NCBI RefSeq assembly: GCF_905397285.1
Contig: NZ_CAJPUX010000002.1
Location: forward strand, 744,001-808,000
Origin: Cupriavidus plantarum
GTDB taxonomy: Bacteria; Pseudomonadota; Gammaproteobacteria; Burkholderiales; Burkholderiaceae
DNA length: 64,000 nt
Direction of reading: 5' to 3'
The notes under the pieces were generated by a model, which did not search any database, had not been told where the DNA came from, and saw only the letters and a program-made list of their open reading frames with translations. Of the stretch, positions 34,015 through 44,123 are shown piece by piece (the stretch's first letter is position 1; every line of letters begins with the position of its first letter). The translations under genes were made by a program, and so were the position numbers.

Positions 34015-36465
34015 ATGGCTGACAGCTCGATGAGTGCCCCGACGATTGCCACGAATGCCGTAGAAGCAGATTGCGCGCGCGAGCCCATCCACATTCCCGG
34101 AGGGATCCAACCGCACGGATATCTGCTGAGTGTGGGCGAGGGCGGCATCGTGGTGCAGGTGAGCGCCAATATCGGCGCGCTCGTGCACGCGGATGCCGAC
34201 GCGGTACTCGGCCAGCCGCTGGCGTCGGTGCTCGGCGAACGCGGCGCGCAACTCGTGGCCACGGCGCTACGCGACCTTGATGCCGAAGGCATCCCGCTGT
34301 ACGCGGGATCGATCGACGACCCGCGCGGCAACATGCACGCGCCGCTTGCGATCGTCGTGCATCGATACGATGGCGCCACGATCGTCGAGCTCGAGCCCGC
34401 GCGCGACACTTCGGACGTGTTCGCGTCGATGTACCCGCTGGTCCGCACGTTCATCAACAGCCTGCAGGACGTCGACGATGCCGACGCACTCGCCGTGCTC
34501 GCCGCGCGCGAGGTGCATCGCATCACCGGTTATGGCCGCACGCTCGTCTACTCGTTCGACGACGACGGCCACGGCCACGTCATCGCCGAGTCGCTGTCGC
34601 CGGGCTATGCCGGCTACCTCGGTCAGCGCTTTCCCGCATCGGATATTCCGCCGCAGGCGCGCGCGCTGTACGTGCGAAACCGCATCCGGCTGATCGCCGA
34701 CGCGGACTATGTGGCCTCGCCGCTGGTCCCGCCGCTGCATCCAGCCACCGGCCGCACCACGGACCTCACGTATGCCTCGCTGCGCAGCATCTCGCCCGTG
34801 CACGTGCAATACATGAAGAACATGGGAACGTGGTCGTCGATGTCGATGTCCATCGTCGTGCGCGGCCGTCTGTGGGGCCTGATCTCGTGCCACCACGATA
34901 CCGCGCGCGTCCCGCCGTTCGAAGTGCGCACCGCATGCGAACACATCGCGCAGGTGCTGTCGCTGCAGATCGAGGCAAAGGAAGACCACGCGGAAGCGGA
35001 CTACCGGCTGGAACTGCGGCGCCGCCAGGCGCGGCTGCTGGCGTCGATGGCCAATTCGGAAGATTTCATCGACGCGATCGCCGCGGACCCGCGCGACCTG
35101 CTGGACCTGCCGGGCGCCACGGGCGCGGCCGTGATCTTCGAAGGCCGCGTGGTACGCATGGGCGAAGCGCCGCCCACCGACGTGATCGAGCGTCTCGTGG
35201 GGTGGTTCGACAAGCGGACCGAAGACGTCTACGCCACCGACAACCTCGCGGAGGCATGGCCGGAGGCGGCCACGCTATCGCCCTCGACGTCGGGCCTGCT
35301 CGCGGTGTCGCTGTCGCGGCTGTTCCGCAACTATGTCATCTGGTTCCGGCCCGAAGTCGTGCGCACCATTCGCTGGGCCGGCGATCCGCGCGCCAAGCTG
35401 TCAAAGCTGTCGCCATCGCTGTCCCCGCGCGAAAGTTTCGAAGTGTGGACGCAGACCGTGCGGAACCGGTCCGCCCCGTGGCGCCAGGCCGAGATCGAAA
35501 TCGCCGGCGAATTCCGCGGCGCGCTGCTCAACCTGGTGCTGCGACGCGCCGAAGAACTGGCGCAGCTGGCGCTTGAGCTCGGTCGCGTGAACCGCGAGCT
35601 GGAAGGCTTTTCCTATACGGTGTCGCACGACCTGCGCGCGCCGCTGCGCCATATCGTCGGCTACGCGGACCTGCTGCGCGAGATGGAGCAGGCCCGGCTG
35701 TCCGATCGCGGGCGGCATTTCGTCGAGCGGATCATTGCGCAGGCGCGCTTCGGCGGCAAGCTCGTCGACGATCTGCTGTCATTCTCGCAGATGGGCCGCG
35801 CCGCGCTGCGCGCGCAGCCGCTGGACCTGGACGAACTGGTGTCGCGTGTGATCGCCGACGAGACGCGCGACCTCGGGGATCGGCAGATCGACCGCCGCAT
35901 CGAGTGGGAGATCGGCAAGCTGGGCATCGTCAATGCCGATCCGGTGCTGATGGTCGTGGTTCTGCGGAACCTGATCTCGAACGCGATAAAATTCACGGGC
36001 ACGCGTACTGGCGCCGATGGCCAGCCACCGGCGCGCATCGCGATCACGCGCACGGAAGGCGAGCGCCTGGAAGGGGACCGCCGGCTTCCCGGACAGGACG
36101 TGATCACGGTGCAGGACAACGGCGTGGGCTTCGACATGCGCTACGCGGACAAGCTGTTTGGCGTGTTCCAGCGGCTGCACCGGTTCGAGGATTTCCCGGG
36201 AACAGGGATCGGTCTGGCTAGCGTCCGGCGTATCGTCGAGCGCCACGGCGGAACGGCCTGGGCCGAAGGACAGCTGGACCGGGGCGCTACCATTGCATTT
36301 TCGCTGCCGCGAGACGTCGCGCCCGAGACGGTGCCGGTCCATGAGACCGTGACCGAGACGGCCGCGCGACTGGCGGCGGTGTCATCCGGCCAGCCGTACC
36401 GGCCGGTGTTCAAAGATACGAAGAAAGTGGAGGACGATCGTGCTGAGGCCGATCCTGCTGGTTGA
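34015..36465 (+). CDS. bphP: Bacteriophytochrome histidine kinase
   Basis: 816 residues. Order of domains: N-terminal PAS with the biliverdin-attaching Cys20 in EADCAREPIHIPGGIQPHG; GAF with FPASDIPPQARALYVRNRIR; PHY with LWGLISCHH and LFRNYVIWFRPE; then HisKA with His538 in FSYTVSHDLRAPLRHI and HATPase_c with NLISNAIKF, DNGVGFDM and GTGIGLASVRRI. It should sense red/far-red light through biliverdin and phosphorylate the response regulator that overlaps its 3' end. Its ATG follows GGAGC. The heme oxygenase that makes biliverdin is encoded about 2.2 kb downstream on the other strand. Confidence 0.95.
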   Translation: MADSSMSAPTIATNAVEADCAREPIHIPGGIQPHGYLLSVGEGGIVVQVSANIGALVHADADAVLGQPLASVLGERGAQLVATALRDLDAEGIPLYAGSIDDPRGNMHAPLAIVVHRYDGATIVELEPARDTSDVFASMYPLVRTFINSLQDVDDADALAVLAAREVHRITGYGRTLVYSFDDDGHGHVIAESLSPGYAGYLGQRFPASDIPPQARALYVRNRIRLIADADYVASPLVPPLHPATGRTTDLTYASLRSISPVHVQYMKNMGTWSSMSMSIVVRGRLWGLISCHHDTARVPPFEVRTACEHIAQVLSLQIEAKEDHAEADYRLELRRRQARLLASMANSEDFIDAIAADPRDLLDLPGATGAAVIFEGRVVRMGEAPPTDVIERLVGWFDKRTEDVYATDNLAEAWPEAATLSPSTSGLLAVSLSRLFRNYVIWFRPEVVRTIRWAGDPRAKLSKLSPSLSPRESFEVWTQTVRNRSAPWRQAEIEIAGEFRGALLNLVLRRAEELAQLALELGRVNRELEGFSYTVSHDLRAPLRHIVGYADLLREMEQARLSDRGRHFVERIIAQARFGGKLVDDLLSFSQMGRAALRAQPLDLDELVSRVIADETRDLGDRQIDRRIEWEIGKLGIVNADPVLMVVVLRNLISNAIKFTGTRTGADGQPPARIAITRTEGERLEGDRRLPGQDVITVQDNGVGFDMRYADKLFGVFQRLHRFEDFPGTGIGLASVRRIVERHGGTAWAEGQLDRGATIAFSLPRDVAPETVPVHETVTETAARLAAVSSGQPYRPVFKDTKKVEDDRAEADPAG

Positions 36466-36877
36466 AGATAATCCCGACGATATCGAGCTGACGCTGATCG
36501 CGCTCGAGCGCTCACGGCTCGCCAATCCGGTGGTGTCCGTGCGCGACGGCGCGGAAGCGCTCGATTACCTGCGCCGCGAAGGCAACTGGGCAACGCGCCT
36601 GGAAGAGAATCCGGCGGTGATTCTGCTCGACAAGAAGCTGCCGAAGATCGATGGGCACGAGGTGCTCAAGGCCGTGCGCGACGACGAGCGGCTGCGCCGC
36701 ATTCCCGTGGTGATGCTCACGTCCTCGCGGGAGGAGCGCGATCTGCTGCGCAGCTACGATCTCGGCGTGAATGCCTATGTGGTCAAGCCCGTGGAGTTCG
36801 ACGACTTCATGGCGGCGATCAACGATCTTGGCGTGTTCTGGGCGGTCCTCAACGAACCGCCCCCTTATCAGCGCTAA
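36440..36877 (+). CDS. Single-domain response regulator (Rcp1-like)
   Basis: 145 residues from a GTG at 36440, preceded by GGAGG, overlapping bphP by 26 bases. It consists of a receiver domain only: acidic pair E9-D10, phosphorylated Asp64 in VILLDKKLPKIDG, Thr/Ser in VMLTSSREE and Lys in YVVKPVEF. This is the companion commonly paired with phytochrome kinases. With no output domain, it probably passes signal by protein contact or phosphotransfer. Confidence 0.93.
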   Translation: MLRPILLVEDNPDDIELTLIALERSRLANPVVSVRDGAEALDYLRREGNWATRLEENPAVILLDKKLPKIDGHEVLKAVRDDERLRRIPVVMLTSSREERDLLRSYDLGVNAYVVKPVEFDDFMAAINDLGVFWAVLNEPPPYQR

Positions 36878-36916
36878 CCGAGAGATAACCGAGCGCTAAC
36901 CGAGCGCTAACCCGCG
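36873..36916. repeat. Four 11-bp tandem repeats at the convergent stop codons
   Basis: Units GCTAACCGAGA, GATAACCGAGC, GCTAACCGAGC and GCTAACCCGCG at 36873, 36884, 36895 and 36906. The response-regulator TAA stop is in the first unit and is copied in the following ones. The array exactly fills the gap to the convergent sensor-kinase stop (36917). Confidence 0.72.
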
Positions 36917-38662
36917 TCAGTCCTGCGCGGCCGCGCGCCGGATATCGTCCGGCGTGGCGAGCGGGAGCTCCACGCGGAACAGCGCGCCCTTGCCGGGGCC
37001 GTCGCTGTGCGCGCTGACGGTGCCCCGGTGCACCTGCACCAGATTCTTCACCATCCAGAGTCCCAGGCCCAGCCCGGCGGTGCGGCCGGTGCCTTCTCCG
37101 CGCGCCTGTTCGAAGCGTTCGAAGATCCGCTCCAGCGCCTCGGTCTCGATGCCCGCGCCGGTGTCGCGCACGGTCAGCACCGCGCGCGATGCCTCGATGG
37201 CGACGGCGAGCCCGATGCTGCCGCGGTCGGTGAACTTGACCGCGTTGGTCAGCAGGTTCCACACGATCTGGCGCATGCGGCTCTCGTCGCCGAGGACGAC
37301 CGCGGTCGTCGAAGATTCGACACGCACGACAAGTCCCTTCGATTCCGCGCCGACGCGGATATCTTCCGCGACGACGCTGGCAAGCGCGGCCAGGTCCAGC
37401 GGACGCAGTTCGACGGACAGCTTGCCGGTGGCGATGGCGCCACTGTCGAGCAGGTCATCGACCATGCGCGCGAGCTGGTGCGTATTGCGCTCGATGACTT
37501 CCGTCGCGCGTTCCACGTGCGCCATGTCCTTGGCGCGCTGCAACAGCGTGGTCCACCACAGGATGGCATGCAGCGGCGACCGTAACTCGTGGCTCACCGC
37601 CGCGACGAAATGGTCCATCGCGCGGACGGCACGGTCGCTGTGTTCGCGCGCGCGCTGCTGTTCCGCCGCGTAGGCCTGGCTGCGCAGCTCGCTGGTCTTG
37701 CGCGCGGTGATGTCGATCGTGAAGCCGATGAGCGACTGCGCGGAGCCGTCGCCCAGGTGGCGGCCGGCGCCGCGCGACATCAGCCAGTGCGTGCTGCCGT
37801 CCGCCCACACGACGCGATACTCGACCTCGAAATGCGCGCGCGCGGCGACGCTCGCGTCGATGGCCGCGCGCACCCGCTCGCGGTCGTCCGCATGAATCAG
37901 CTCGGTGAAGAGGCGCGCTTCGTTGAGGATGTCGGTTGGCTTCAGGCCCATGTTGGCCTTGCACTGGTCGGTGCAGACCATGTAGCCCGTTGCCAGGTCG
38001 AGTTCCCAGGCGCCGACGCGCGCAAAGGCCAGTACCTCGTCGAGCCGCGCCTGGTTCTGGCGCAACTCTTCATTGGCTTCCTCGACCAGCACCTGGCGCA
38101 GGCGCGCCTGCGAGCGCAGCTTGGCGTGCTCGCGGCGCGTCTGTTCCTCCGTGACGACCTGGTTCGTGACGTCCATCAGCTGGAGCAGCAACAGGCCGCC
38201 GGGCGCGACGCTGGACGCGGCCGGCGGAGACGGCGCCCGCGACACGCGGACCTGCCAGTAGTGCTCGGCGGACGAGCCGTCCGTGGTCATGTCGTAACGG
38301 ATCAGCGACGACAGGCGCTCCTCGCCCTGCGCGAGGTCGCGCAGCGTGGCGTCGAGCCATTCGGCGCGCGCGGCGCGCTGCGCGGCGGAACCGGTCTGAT
38401 TGATGTCGTAGACCGATCGGCCCACCACTTCGGCGAGCGTGCGGCCCGTCATCGCGCGGTATTTCGCGTTGGCGTGCAGCACCACGTTGCGGCCGTCGAG
38501 AATCAGGTACGCGTCGGGAAGGACCTCGAACAGATAGGCGGTATCGACGGGCAGCAGGGCGCCATCGTTGGCGGAGGCCCGCGCCTGATCGTGGGCGGCG
38601 CCGTCTCCCCCGCGGCCCTCGCGCCTCGGTTCGTTGCCGGCGTCATGGAACGCGCTGCTCAC
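36917..38662 (-). CDS. PAS-domain sensor histidine kinase, paired with heme oxygenase
   Basis: 581 residues from the GTG at 38662, which overlaps the heme-oxygenase TGA by four bases (GTGA). Two PAS domains come first (AYLFEVLPDAYLILDGRNVV and the PAS/PAC pair LAFARVGAWELDLATG to SLIGFTIDITARK), joined by a coiled region rich in Arg, Glu and Gln. HisKA follows with His358 in VAAVSHELRSPLHAIL, then HATPase_c (NLLTNAVKF, DTGAGIE, GLGLGLWMVKNL). No membrane segment is seen, so it is cytoplasmic. Translational coupling to heme oxygenase suggests a role in the light response; its signal is unknown. Confidence 0.9.
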   Translation of the reverse strand: MSSAFHDAGNEPRREGRGGDGAAHDQARASANDGALLPVDTAYLFEVLPDAYLILDGRNVVLHANAKYRAMTGRTLAEVVGRSVYDINQTGSAAQRAARAEWLDATLRDLAQGEERLSSLIRYDMTTDGSSAEHYWQVRVSRAPSPPAASSVAPGGLLLLQLMDVTNQVVTEEQTRREHAKLRSQARLRQVLVEEANEELRQNQARLDEVLAFARVGAWELDLATGYMVCTDQCKANMGLKPTDILNEARLFTELIHADDRERVRAAIDASVAARAHFEVEYRVVWADGSTHWLMSRGAGRHLGDGSAQSLIGFTIDITARKTSELRSQAYAAEQQRAREHSDRAVRAMDHFVAAVSHELRSPLHAILWWTTLLQRAKDMAHVERATEVIERNTHQLARMVDDLLDSGAIATGKLSVELRPLDLAALASVVAEDIRVGAESKGLVVRVESSTTAVVLGDESRMRQIVWNLLTNAVKFTDRGSIGLAVAIEASRAVLTVRDTGAGIETEALERIFERFEQARGEGTGRTAGLGLGLWMVKNLVQVHRGTVSAHSDGPGKGALFRVELPLATPDDIRRAAAQD

Positions 38663-39297
38663 GGGGCGATTCCGTCCAGGGCGGCGGTGCGCGCCAGCAG
38701 GTCGTCGAAGGCGCGGCATGCGCCTTCGCATGCGGCGTCGATGTCCGCGGGCGCGCGTACGCTGGCGCGCAGCGCGTCGAGAAACTGCTTCCAGCGCGGG
38801 CCCGGCGGCTGCGGGCCCAGATACTGCAACGGATGCGGGGCGAAACGCTCGGCGAGCTGGCGATACAGCACGGCGCCGCCGAGTTGCGATCCTTCGATGA
38901 CGTACGCGATGCCCCAGCGATAGGCGGCATCCGTGCGTAGCGATGCCGTGTCCACGGGTTCGACGCGTGGGCCGCCCGGCGGGATCGCGGGGTGAGCCAG
39001 ATCGGCATCCAGCGTGGGCACGCGATGCACCGTCGGTAGCCGCGACGGGTCTTGCGGGCCGTCGTCGAATTGCGTGAACCACGTTTCGAGCGGGGCGAGC
39101 CAGGCGCGGATGAGCAGCAGGTGGTCGCGATAGTCGCGCAGGGTCGGCTCGGGCTGCGACAGCGGCATCGCGCGGTCGAGCGTCGCGTGCCGCGCGGAGG
39201 TCGCGGCGCGGAGGGCGGCGAGGATGTCGTCGCGATTGCCGTGCCCTTCAGGTTGAGTCCGAGCCTGAATCTCTGTAGGTGTCTGTGGTGCAGTCAC
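38659..39297 (-). CDS. bphO: Biliverdin-producing heme oxygenase (BphO)
   Basis: 212 residues. The bacterial heme-oxygenase fold shows the proximal His37 in TSARHATLDRAM, PTLRDYRDHLLLIRAWLAPLE (helical, quoted in part), and the distal-helix pattern AYVIEGSQLGGAVLYRQL. The enzyme opens heme to biliverdin, the chromophore of the bacteriophytochrome encoded convergently. Its stop overlaps the start of the PAS kinase. In many species bphO sits directly beside bphP; here the kinase/regulator pair and the oxygenase/kinase pair face each other. Confidence 0.9.
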   Translation of the reverse strand: MTAPQTPTEIQARTQPEGHGNRDDILAALRAATSARHATLDRAMPLSQPEPTLRDYRDHLLLIRAWLAPLETWFTQFDDGPQDPSRLPTVHRVPTLDADLAHPAIPPGGPRVEPVDTASLRTDAAYRWGIAYVIEGSQLGGAVLYRQLAERFAPHPLQYLGPQPPGPRWKQFLDALRASVRAPADIDAACEGACRAFDDLLARTAALDGIAP

Positions 39298-39466
39298 GCA
39301 ATGCCCGCGTTGGTCCGTGTGTTCAACGAGTCAAAACGCAGCCGCCGACGGGATGTCGGAAGGCTGCGGAGAACTCGTATGTTACAGGATGCGGGCAGCG
39401 GACGGGGGCGCCTCTTTATGCGCAGAAATTGTCGTTTTTACACGTTCCGGAGTGGGTTTTTCGCGG

Positions 39467-39991
39467 TTATGGGACCAACTTCGTAAATACGTAATCGCGG
39501 TCCTTCACGCGTGCGGCGTGGCATGCGAAACAGGTCTGATGCTGAGCCGCGTCAACGGGTTTGCCGTCGATGAATCGACCGTAGCCCCAGCCTCCCGACG
39601 CGGCGTACTTCCTGGAGTCCTTGACCATGACCTGCACGGTCGTCGCGTGGTCCGGCACGAGGGCCGATTCGAAGTCGGGGGATTGGGTGTACTTGTACGC
39701 GAGCTTGACCAGGATCGAACCGTCCGGGAAGGGGAGCTTGCCCTTCTTGTACGCGTCCATCGCGATCTTGTTGCCGACGACGGTGCGCAGTTCGTTGAGC
39801 GGTTCCTTCTCGAGCGCCGGGGCGACGAATTCCCACTGCCGATAGCCCTTGGGGATCGTCACGCCGTAGATCGGGGAGGCATTGGGATCGGCTTTGGCGG
39901 GCGCCTTGTCGGCGGAGAGGGCCGGATACGCGAAGAGCGCGGCGGCGGCGGCGAGCGCAAGGGACGTGAGGCCGGAGAGGGTCGTTTTCAT
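39467..39991 (-). CDS. Cytochrome P460-family protein
   Basis: 174 residues. The signal peptide (LALAAAAALFAYPALSADKAP) indicates export. The P460 domain has YGVTIPKGYRQWEFVAP, a predicted beta core with LPFPDGSILVKLAYK, and a C-terminal c-type heme site CFACHAARVKDRDYVFTK. Characterised P460 proteins oxidise hydroxylamine or detoxify NO; many homologues like this one are untested. It lies 170 bases upstream of bphO on the same strand. Confidence 0.87.
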   Translation of the reverse strand: MKTTLSGLTSLALAAAAALFAYPALSADKAPAKADPNASPIYGVTIPKGYRQWEFVAPALEKEPLNELRTVVGNKIAMDAYKKGKLPFPDGSILVKLAYKYTQSPDFESALVPDHATTVQVMVKDSRKYAASGGWGYGRFIDGKPVDAAQHQTCFACHAARVKDRDYVFTKLVP

Positions 39992-40162
39992 CGTTGTTTC
40001 CTACGGGACAGGGGATGTCGCTATTTGTCCCTGACGATGTATCCGACGTATGTTGGCGACCCCTTCGGCTTGTATCTCAATGTGTATAAGCGGAGCTGCC
40101 CCGGTCGCGACACGGCGTGTGCGAAACGCCGTGTGCAAATCCGCAACCGGATGGCAACCGGA

Positions 40163-40585
40163 TCAGTACCCGTAGTAGTTGACCTGTGCGGGCTGTGCGC
40201 ACGGGACGTAGGCGCGGTCGCTGCTGCGGTAGCAGTAGCCCGGGGGCACCTGCGAGTAGGGCTGGACCTGCTGCTGCGGGTAGGGCTGCTGATACGACGT
40301 GTAGCCCTGCTCGACGTACCCCTGTTCCACGTAGCCTACCGGCTGCGGCGGCGCATATACCGGCGCGGGCGCGGCGACCGCCGTGGTGCTGCTCAGCACC
40401 GCGGCGCCGAGCGCGAGGCCCGCGATGGCGCCGATGGCGAGCGCCACGCCGTTGCCGCCGCCACCGCCGTGCCCACCGTGATAGTGACCGCGGTCGCGGC
40501 CGTAATCGCGCGCCGATGCCGGGCCTGCGGCCAGCAGCGCGGCACTGAGCAGGGCAATGCCCGTATAACGAATCGACTTGCGCAT
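40163..40585 (-). CDS. Small exported Gly/Gln/Tyr-rich protein
   Basis: 140 residues from the ATG at 40585 (after GAAGGAG). A signal peptide ends near GPASARDYG. A His/Gly-rich stretch is followed by a hydrophobic glycine-zipper-like segment (LAIGAIAGLALGAAVL), then a Gln/Pro/Tyr-rich tail with two VEQGY copies and two Cys near the C-terminus. I cannot assign a function. A glycine-zipper outer-membrane lipoprotein-like role is possible. Confidence 0.7.
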   Translation of the reverse strand: MRKSIRYTGIALLSAALLAAGPASARDYGRDRGHYHGGHGGGGGNGVALAIGAIAGLALGAAVLSSTTAVAAPAPVYAPPQPVGYVEQGYVEQGYTSYQQPYPQQQVQPYSQVPPGYCYRSSDRAYVPCAQPAQVNYYGY

Positions 40586-40720
40586 GGTGAGCTCCTTCGG
40601 GGCTGTGGTCGGCCAGATTCGCAGGCCTTTGTTGATGGAGTTCATGATGCACCACTAACGATTACAGTGGGTTATGGCTTGGTGAGCAGATGTAAATGGC
40701 TGTAAGCGCGGCTGTAATAA

Positions 40721-41731
<1,011 letters not shown>

Positions 41732-41749
41732 GGGGAAGCGATTGGCCCG

Positions 41750-42631
41750 CTATGCCAGCGCTTCCCGTACCGTCTCCAACACGATCGTCGTCAGCCGTTG
41801 AACCGCCGCGCCCGGATCTGCTTCGGCGCGGTGGAGGGAGAGCGGGGCCGTGGGAAGCGGGGGGAGGCCGGCCATCGATGGGTCCAGTGCCGTCAGCGTG
41901 CCTGGCAGGCTGACCGTCGTGCGAGGTGTCACGCCGAGCCCCGCCTCCGCGGCGGCCCAGAGGCCGGAGAGGCTGGGGCTGGTGAAGGCCAACCGCCATG
42001 GCATGCCTGCCGCGTCCAGCGCCGCGATGCCCGCCGCGCGGAATGTGCAGGGCGGGATGAAGGCAATCAGCGGTAGCGGTTCATCGGACGTCGACTGCCG
42101 GCGCGTTGCCCAGTCCTGTGTGCCGACCCACGCGATGGGCACGTCCGCCACGCGTTCGCCGTTGGGAAAGTTCGCAAGATCGCCCCAGAGCAGCGCCATG
42201 TCCAGCTCGCCGCGCAAGGTCTTCTCCGCGAGCGGCACGCTGCGATCGACCTGTACCTCAACCCGTACCTTCGGATGCGCGCGCGCAAAGCGGCCCAGTA
42301 CCGCCGGCAGCAGCGTGTCGGCAAAATCCTGCGGCAGCCCGAGCCGCACCCAGCCTTCGAGATCCGCGCCGCGTACCGTGTCTACCGCCTCGTCGTTGAG
42401 CTCGAGCAGCCGCCGCGCATAGCTGAGGAGCGTCTCCCCCGCAGTGGTCAACGCCAGCCCGCGCCCGGACTTCTGGACGAGCGGCAGGCCGATCTGATCT
42501 TCAAGCTTCCGTAGCTGCGTGCTGACCGCCGACTGTGAGCGGCCCAGCCGGTCGGCCGCGCGGGCGAAGCTGCCCAGTTCGAAGCCCGTGACGAAGGTCC
42601 GGAGCACGTCCATGTCGAGGTTGGTGCGCAT
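41750..42631 (-). CDS. LysR-family transcriptional regulator
   Basis: 293 residues. The helix-turn-helix is FELGSFARAADRLGRSQSAVSTQLRKLEDQIGLPLVQKSGRGLALT (long motif, residues about 17-60), followed by the substrate-binding fold. It is divergent from the tautomerase/SDR genes, the usual layout for a regulator of the neighbouring operon; the effector is unknown. A second in-frame ATG seven codons downstream is possible. Confidence 0.92.
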   Translation of the reverse strand: MRTNLDMDVLRTFVTGFELGSFARAADRLGRSQSAVSTQLRKLEDQIGLPLVQKSGRGLALTTAGETLLSYARRLLELNDEAVDTVRGADLEGWVRLGLPQDFADTLLPAVLGRFARAHPKVRVEVQVDRSVPLAEKTLRGELDMALLWGDLANFPNGERVADVPIAWVGTQDWATRRQSTSDEPLPLIAFIPPCTFRAAGIAALDAAGMPWRLAFTSPSLSGLWAAAEAGLGVTPRTTVSLPGTLTALDPSMAGLPPLPTAPLSLHRAEADPGAAVQRLTTIVLETVREALA

Positions 42632-42645
42632 ATCAAGCGTAACAG

Positions 42646-42659
42646 TTCGATAAAACGAA
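42646..42659. promoter_or_regulatory. Possible LysR binding region in an AT-rich divergent promoter
   Basis: TTCG at 42646-42649 and CGAA at 42656-42659 flank ATAAAA, and a T-N11-A pattern is present. The 115-base gap between lysR and the tautomerase is markedly AT-rich compared with the rest of the window. Confidence 0.4.
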
Positions 42660-42746
42660 AGTAATATTTTTAATCTTTCCGATTTTCAGAACCATTATTG
42701 GCGGCTATCTTGGAGGCGTCAACCACCGAATACACAGGAGCCCACC

Positions 42747-43142
42747 ATGCCGCTGGTCCGCATCTCCCTGCTGAAAGGCAAGTCGAAAGACCATATCCGC
42801 GCCATCGCCGACGGCGTTCACGCGGCGCTGGTCGAGACGTTTCACGTCCCACCCGACGACCGCTTCCAGTTGATCCATCAGCACGATCCCGACGATTTCC
42901 TCTACGATGCGGACTATCTCGGCGTACAACGGAGCGACGATGTGGTCTTCATCCATATCCTGCAGAGCAACTGGCGGGATACGAAGACCAAGCAGGCGCT
43001 GTATCGGGCTGTGGCGGACCGCCTTGCGGTAAGCCCGGGGCTGCGGCGGGAGGACGTCCAGATCCAGCTGTCGCCCAACGGGCGCGAGGACTGGTCGTTC
43101 GGCAACGGCATCGCGCAATACGTGAAAGAGGGCGATGCGTGA
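42747..43142 (+). CDS. Tautomerase-superfamily protein
   Basis: 131 residues, about twice the 4-oxalocrotonate tautomerase length, as in the MSAD-like branch. Pro2, which becomes the catalytic N-terminal Pro after Met removal, is in MPLVRISLLKGKSKDHIRAI. A second beta-alpha-beta unit starts near VVFIHILQS, and RREDVQIQL follows. It probably isomerises or dehalogenates small unsaturated acids, but the actual reaction is unknown. It is followed by the SDR gene 34 bases later. Confidence 0.85.
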   Translation: MPLVRISLLKGKSKDHIRAIADGVHAALVETFHVPPDDRFQLIHQHDPDDFLYDADYLGVQRSDDVVFIHILQSNWRDTKTKQALYRAVADRLAVSPGLRREDVQIQLSPNGREDWSFGNGIAQYVKEGDA

Positions 43143-43176
43143 ATTTCCACTACAACAAGCACAGCAGGAAACGGAT

Positions 43177-43932
43177 ATGAATGTACTAGTCACGGGCGCC
43201 ACCGCTGGATTCGGCATCGCCATCGCGCGTCGCTTCGCCTCCGCGGGTCATCGCGTGATCGCCGCGGGCCGCCGTGAGGACCGGCTGGCCGCGCTGGCCG
43301 ACGAACTGGGCCGCGACAAGGTATTGCCGCTGGTGCTCGATGTGCGCGACCGCGAGGCCGTGCAGGCGGCGATCGACGGACTGCCGGCGCCGTTCGCCGA
43401 GATCGACCTGCTGGTGAACAACGCGGGCCTCGCGCTCGGCCTCGAGCCCGCGCACGCGGCGGACCTCGACAAGTGGGACCAGATGGTAGACACCAACATC
43501 AAGGGCGTGATGTACATGACGCGCGCGGTGCTGCCGGGCATGGTGTCGCGCAATCGCGGCCACGTGGTGAACATCGGCTCCACGGCGGGCGAGTATCCCT
43601 ACCCGGGCGGCAACGCCTACGGCGGCACGAAGGCGTTCGTGCGCCAGTTCTCGCTGAACCTCCGCGCGGATCTGACGGGCACCAGGGTCCGCGTGACCGA
43701 CGTCGCGCCGGGGCTCGTCGGCGGGACCGAGTTCTCGTCGGTGCGATTCGGCGGAGACCAGTCGCGCGTGGCCAAGGTCTACGAGGGTGCGGACGCGCTG
43801 ACGCCGGAAGATATCGCCGACACCGTGTTCTGGGCGGCAACGCTGCCGGCGCGCGTGAACATCAACGTCATCGAGCTGATGCCCGTCACGCAGTCGTTCG
43901 GACCGTTGTCGATTCATCGCTCGGGCCAGTAA
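43177..43932 (+). CDS. Short-chain dehydrogenase (YdfG-like)
   Basis: 251 residues from the ATG at 43177. The Rossmann motif is TGATAGFGIAIA, followed by NNAGLAL, catalytic Ser in VNIGSTAGEY and YxxxK as YGGTKAF. Overall it matches the YdfG group of NADP-dependent 3-hydroxy acid (serine, 3-hydroxypropionate) dehydrogenases. It lies between the tautomerase and the aldehyde-oxidoreductase genes on one strand; a weak hairpin follows. Confidence 0.92.
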   Translation: MNVLVTGATAGFGIAIARRFASAGHRVIAAGRREDRLAALADELGRDKVLPLVLDVRDREAVQAAIDGLPAPFAEIDLLVNNAGLALGLEPAHAADLDKWDQMVDTNIKGVMYMTRAVLPGMVSRNRGHVVNIGSTAGEYPYPGGNAYGGTKAFVRQFSLNLRADLTGTRVRVTDVAPGLVGGTEFSSVRFGGDQSRVAKVYEGADALTPEDIADTVFWAATLPARVNINVIELMPVTQSFGPLSIHRSGQ

Positions 43933-43943
43933 TTTTTACAGGG

Positions 43944-43959
43944 GGGAGCCCGCGCTCCC
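43944..43959. terminator. Weak hairpin after the SDR gene
   Basis: GGGAGC (43944-43949), loop CCGC, GCTCCC (43954-43959). It is 12 bases after the SDR stop, without a T tract. It may separate the SDR operon from the paoABC operon. Confidence 0.3.
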
Positions 43960-44123
43960 GCCCTAAACGCCACGAATCACCGTCGTTCTCCCCTCCGCAC
44001 GCTTCTTGCGTGCCATCCCGTCCTGGCATGCCGGGCGGGACCCCCCGCCTGACCCCACACCCCACAAAAGCCTGGCAAGCCATCTGTTCCGATCGATCTC
44101 CGTCTGGAAGAAGGATACGAACA

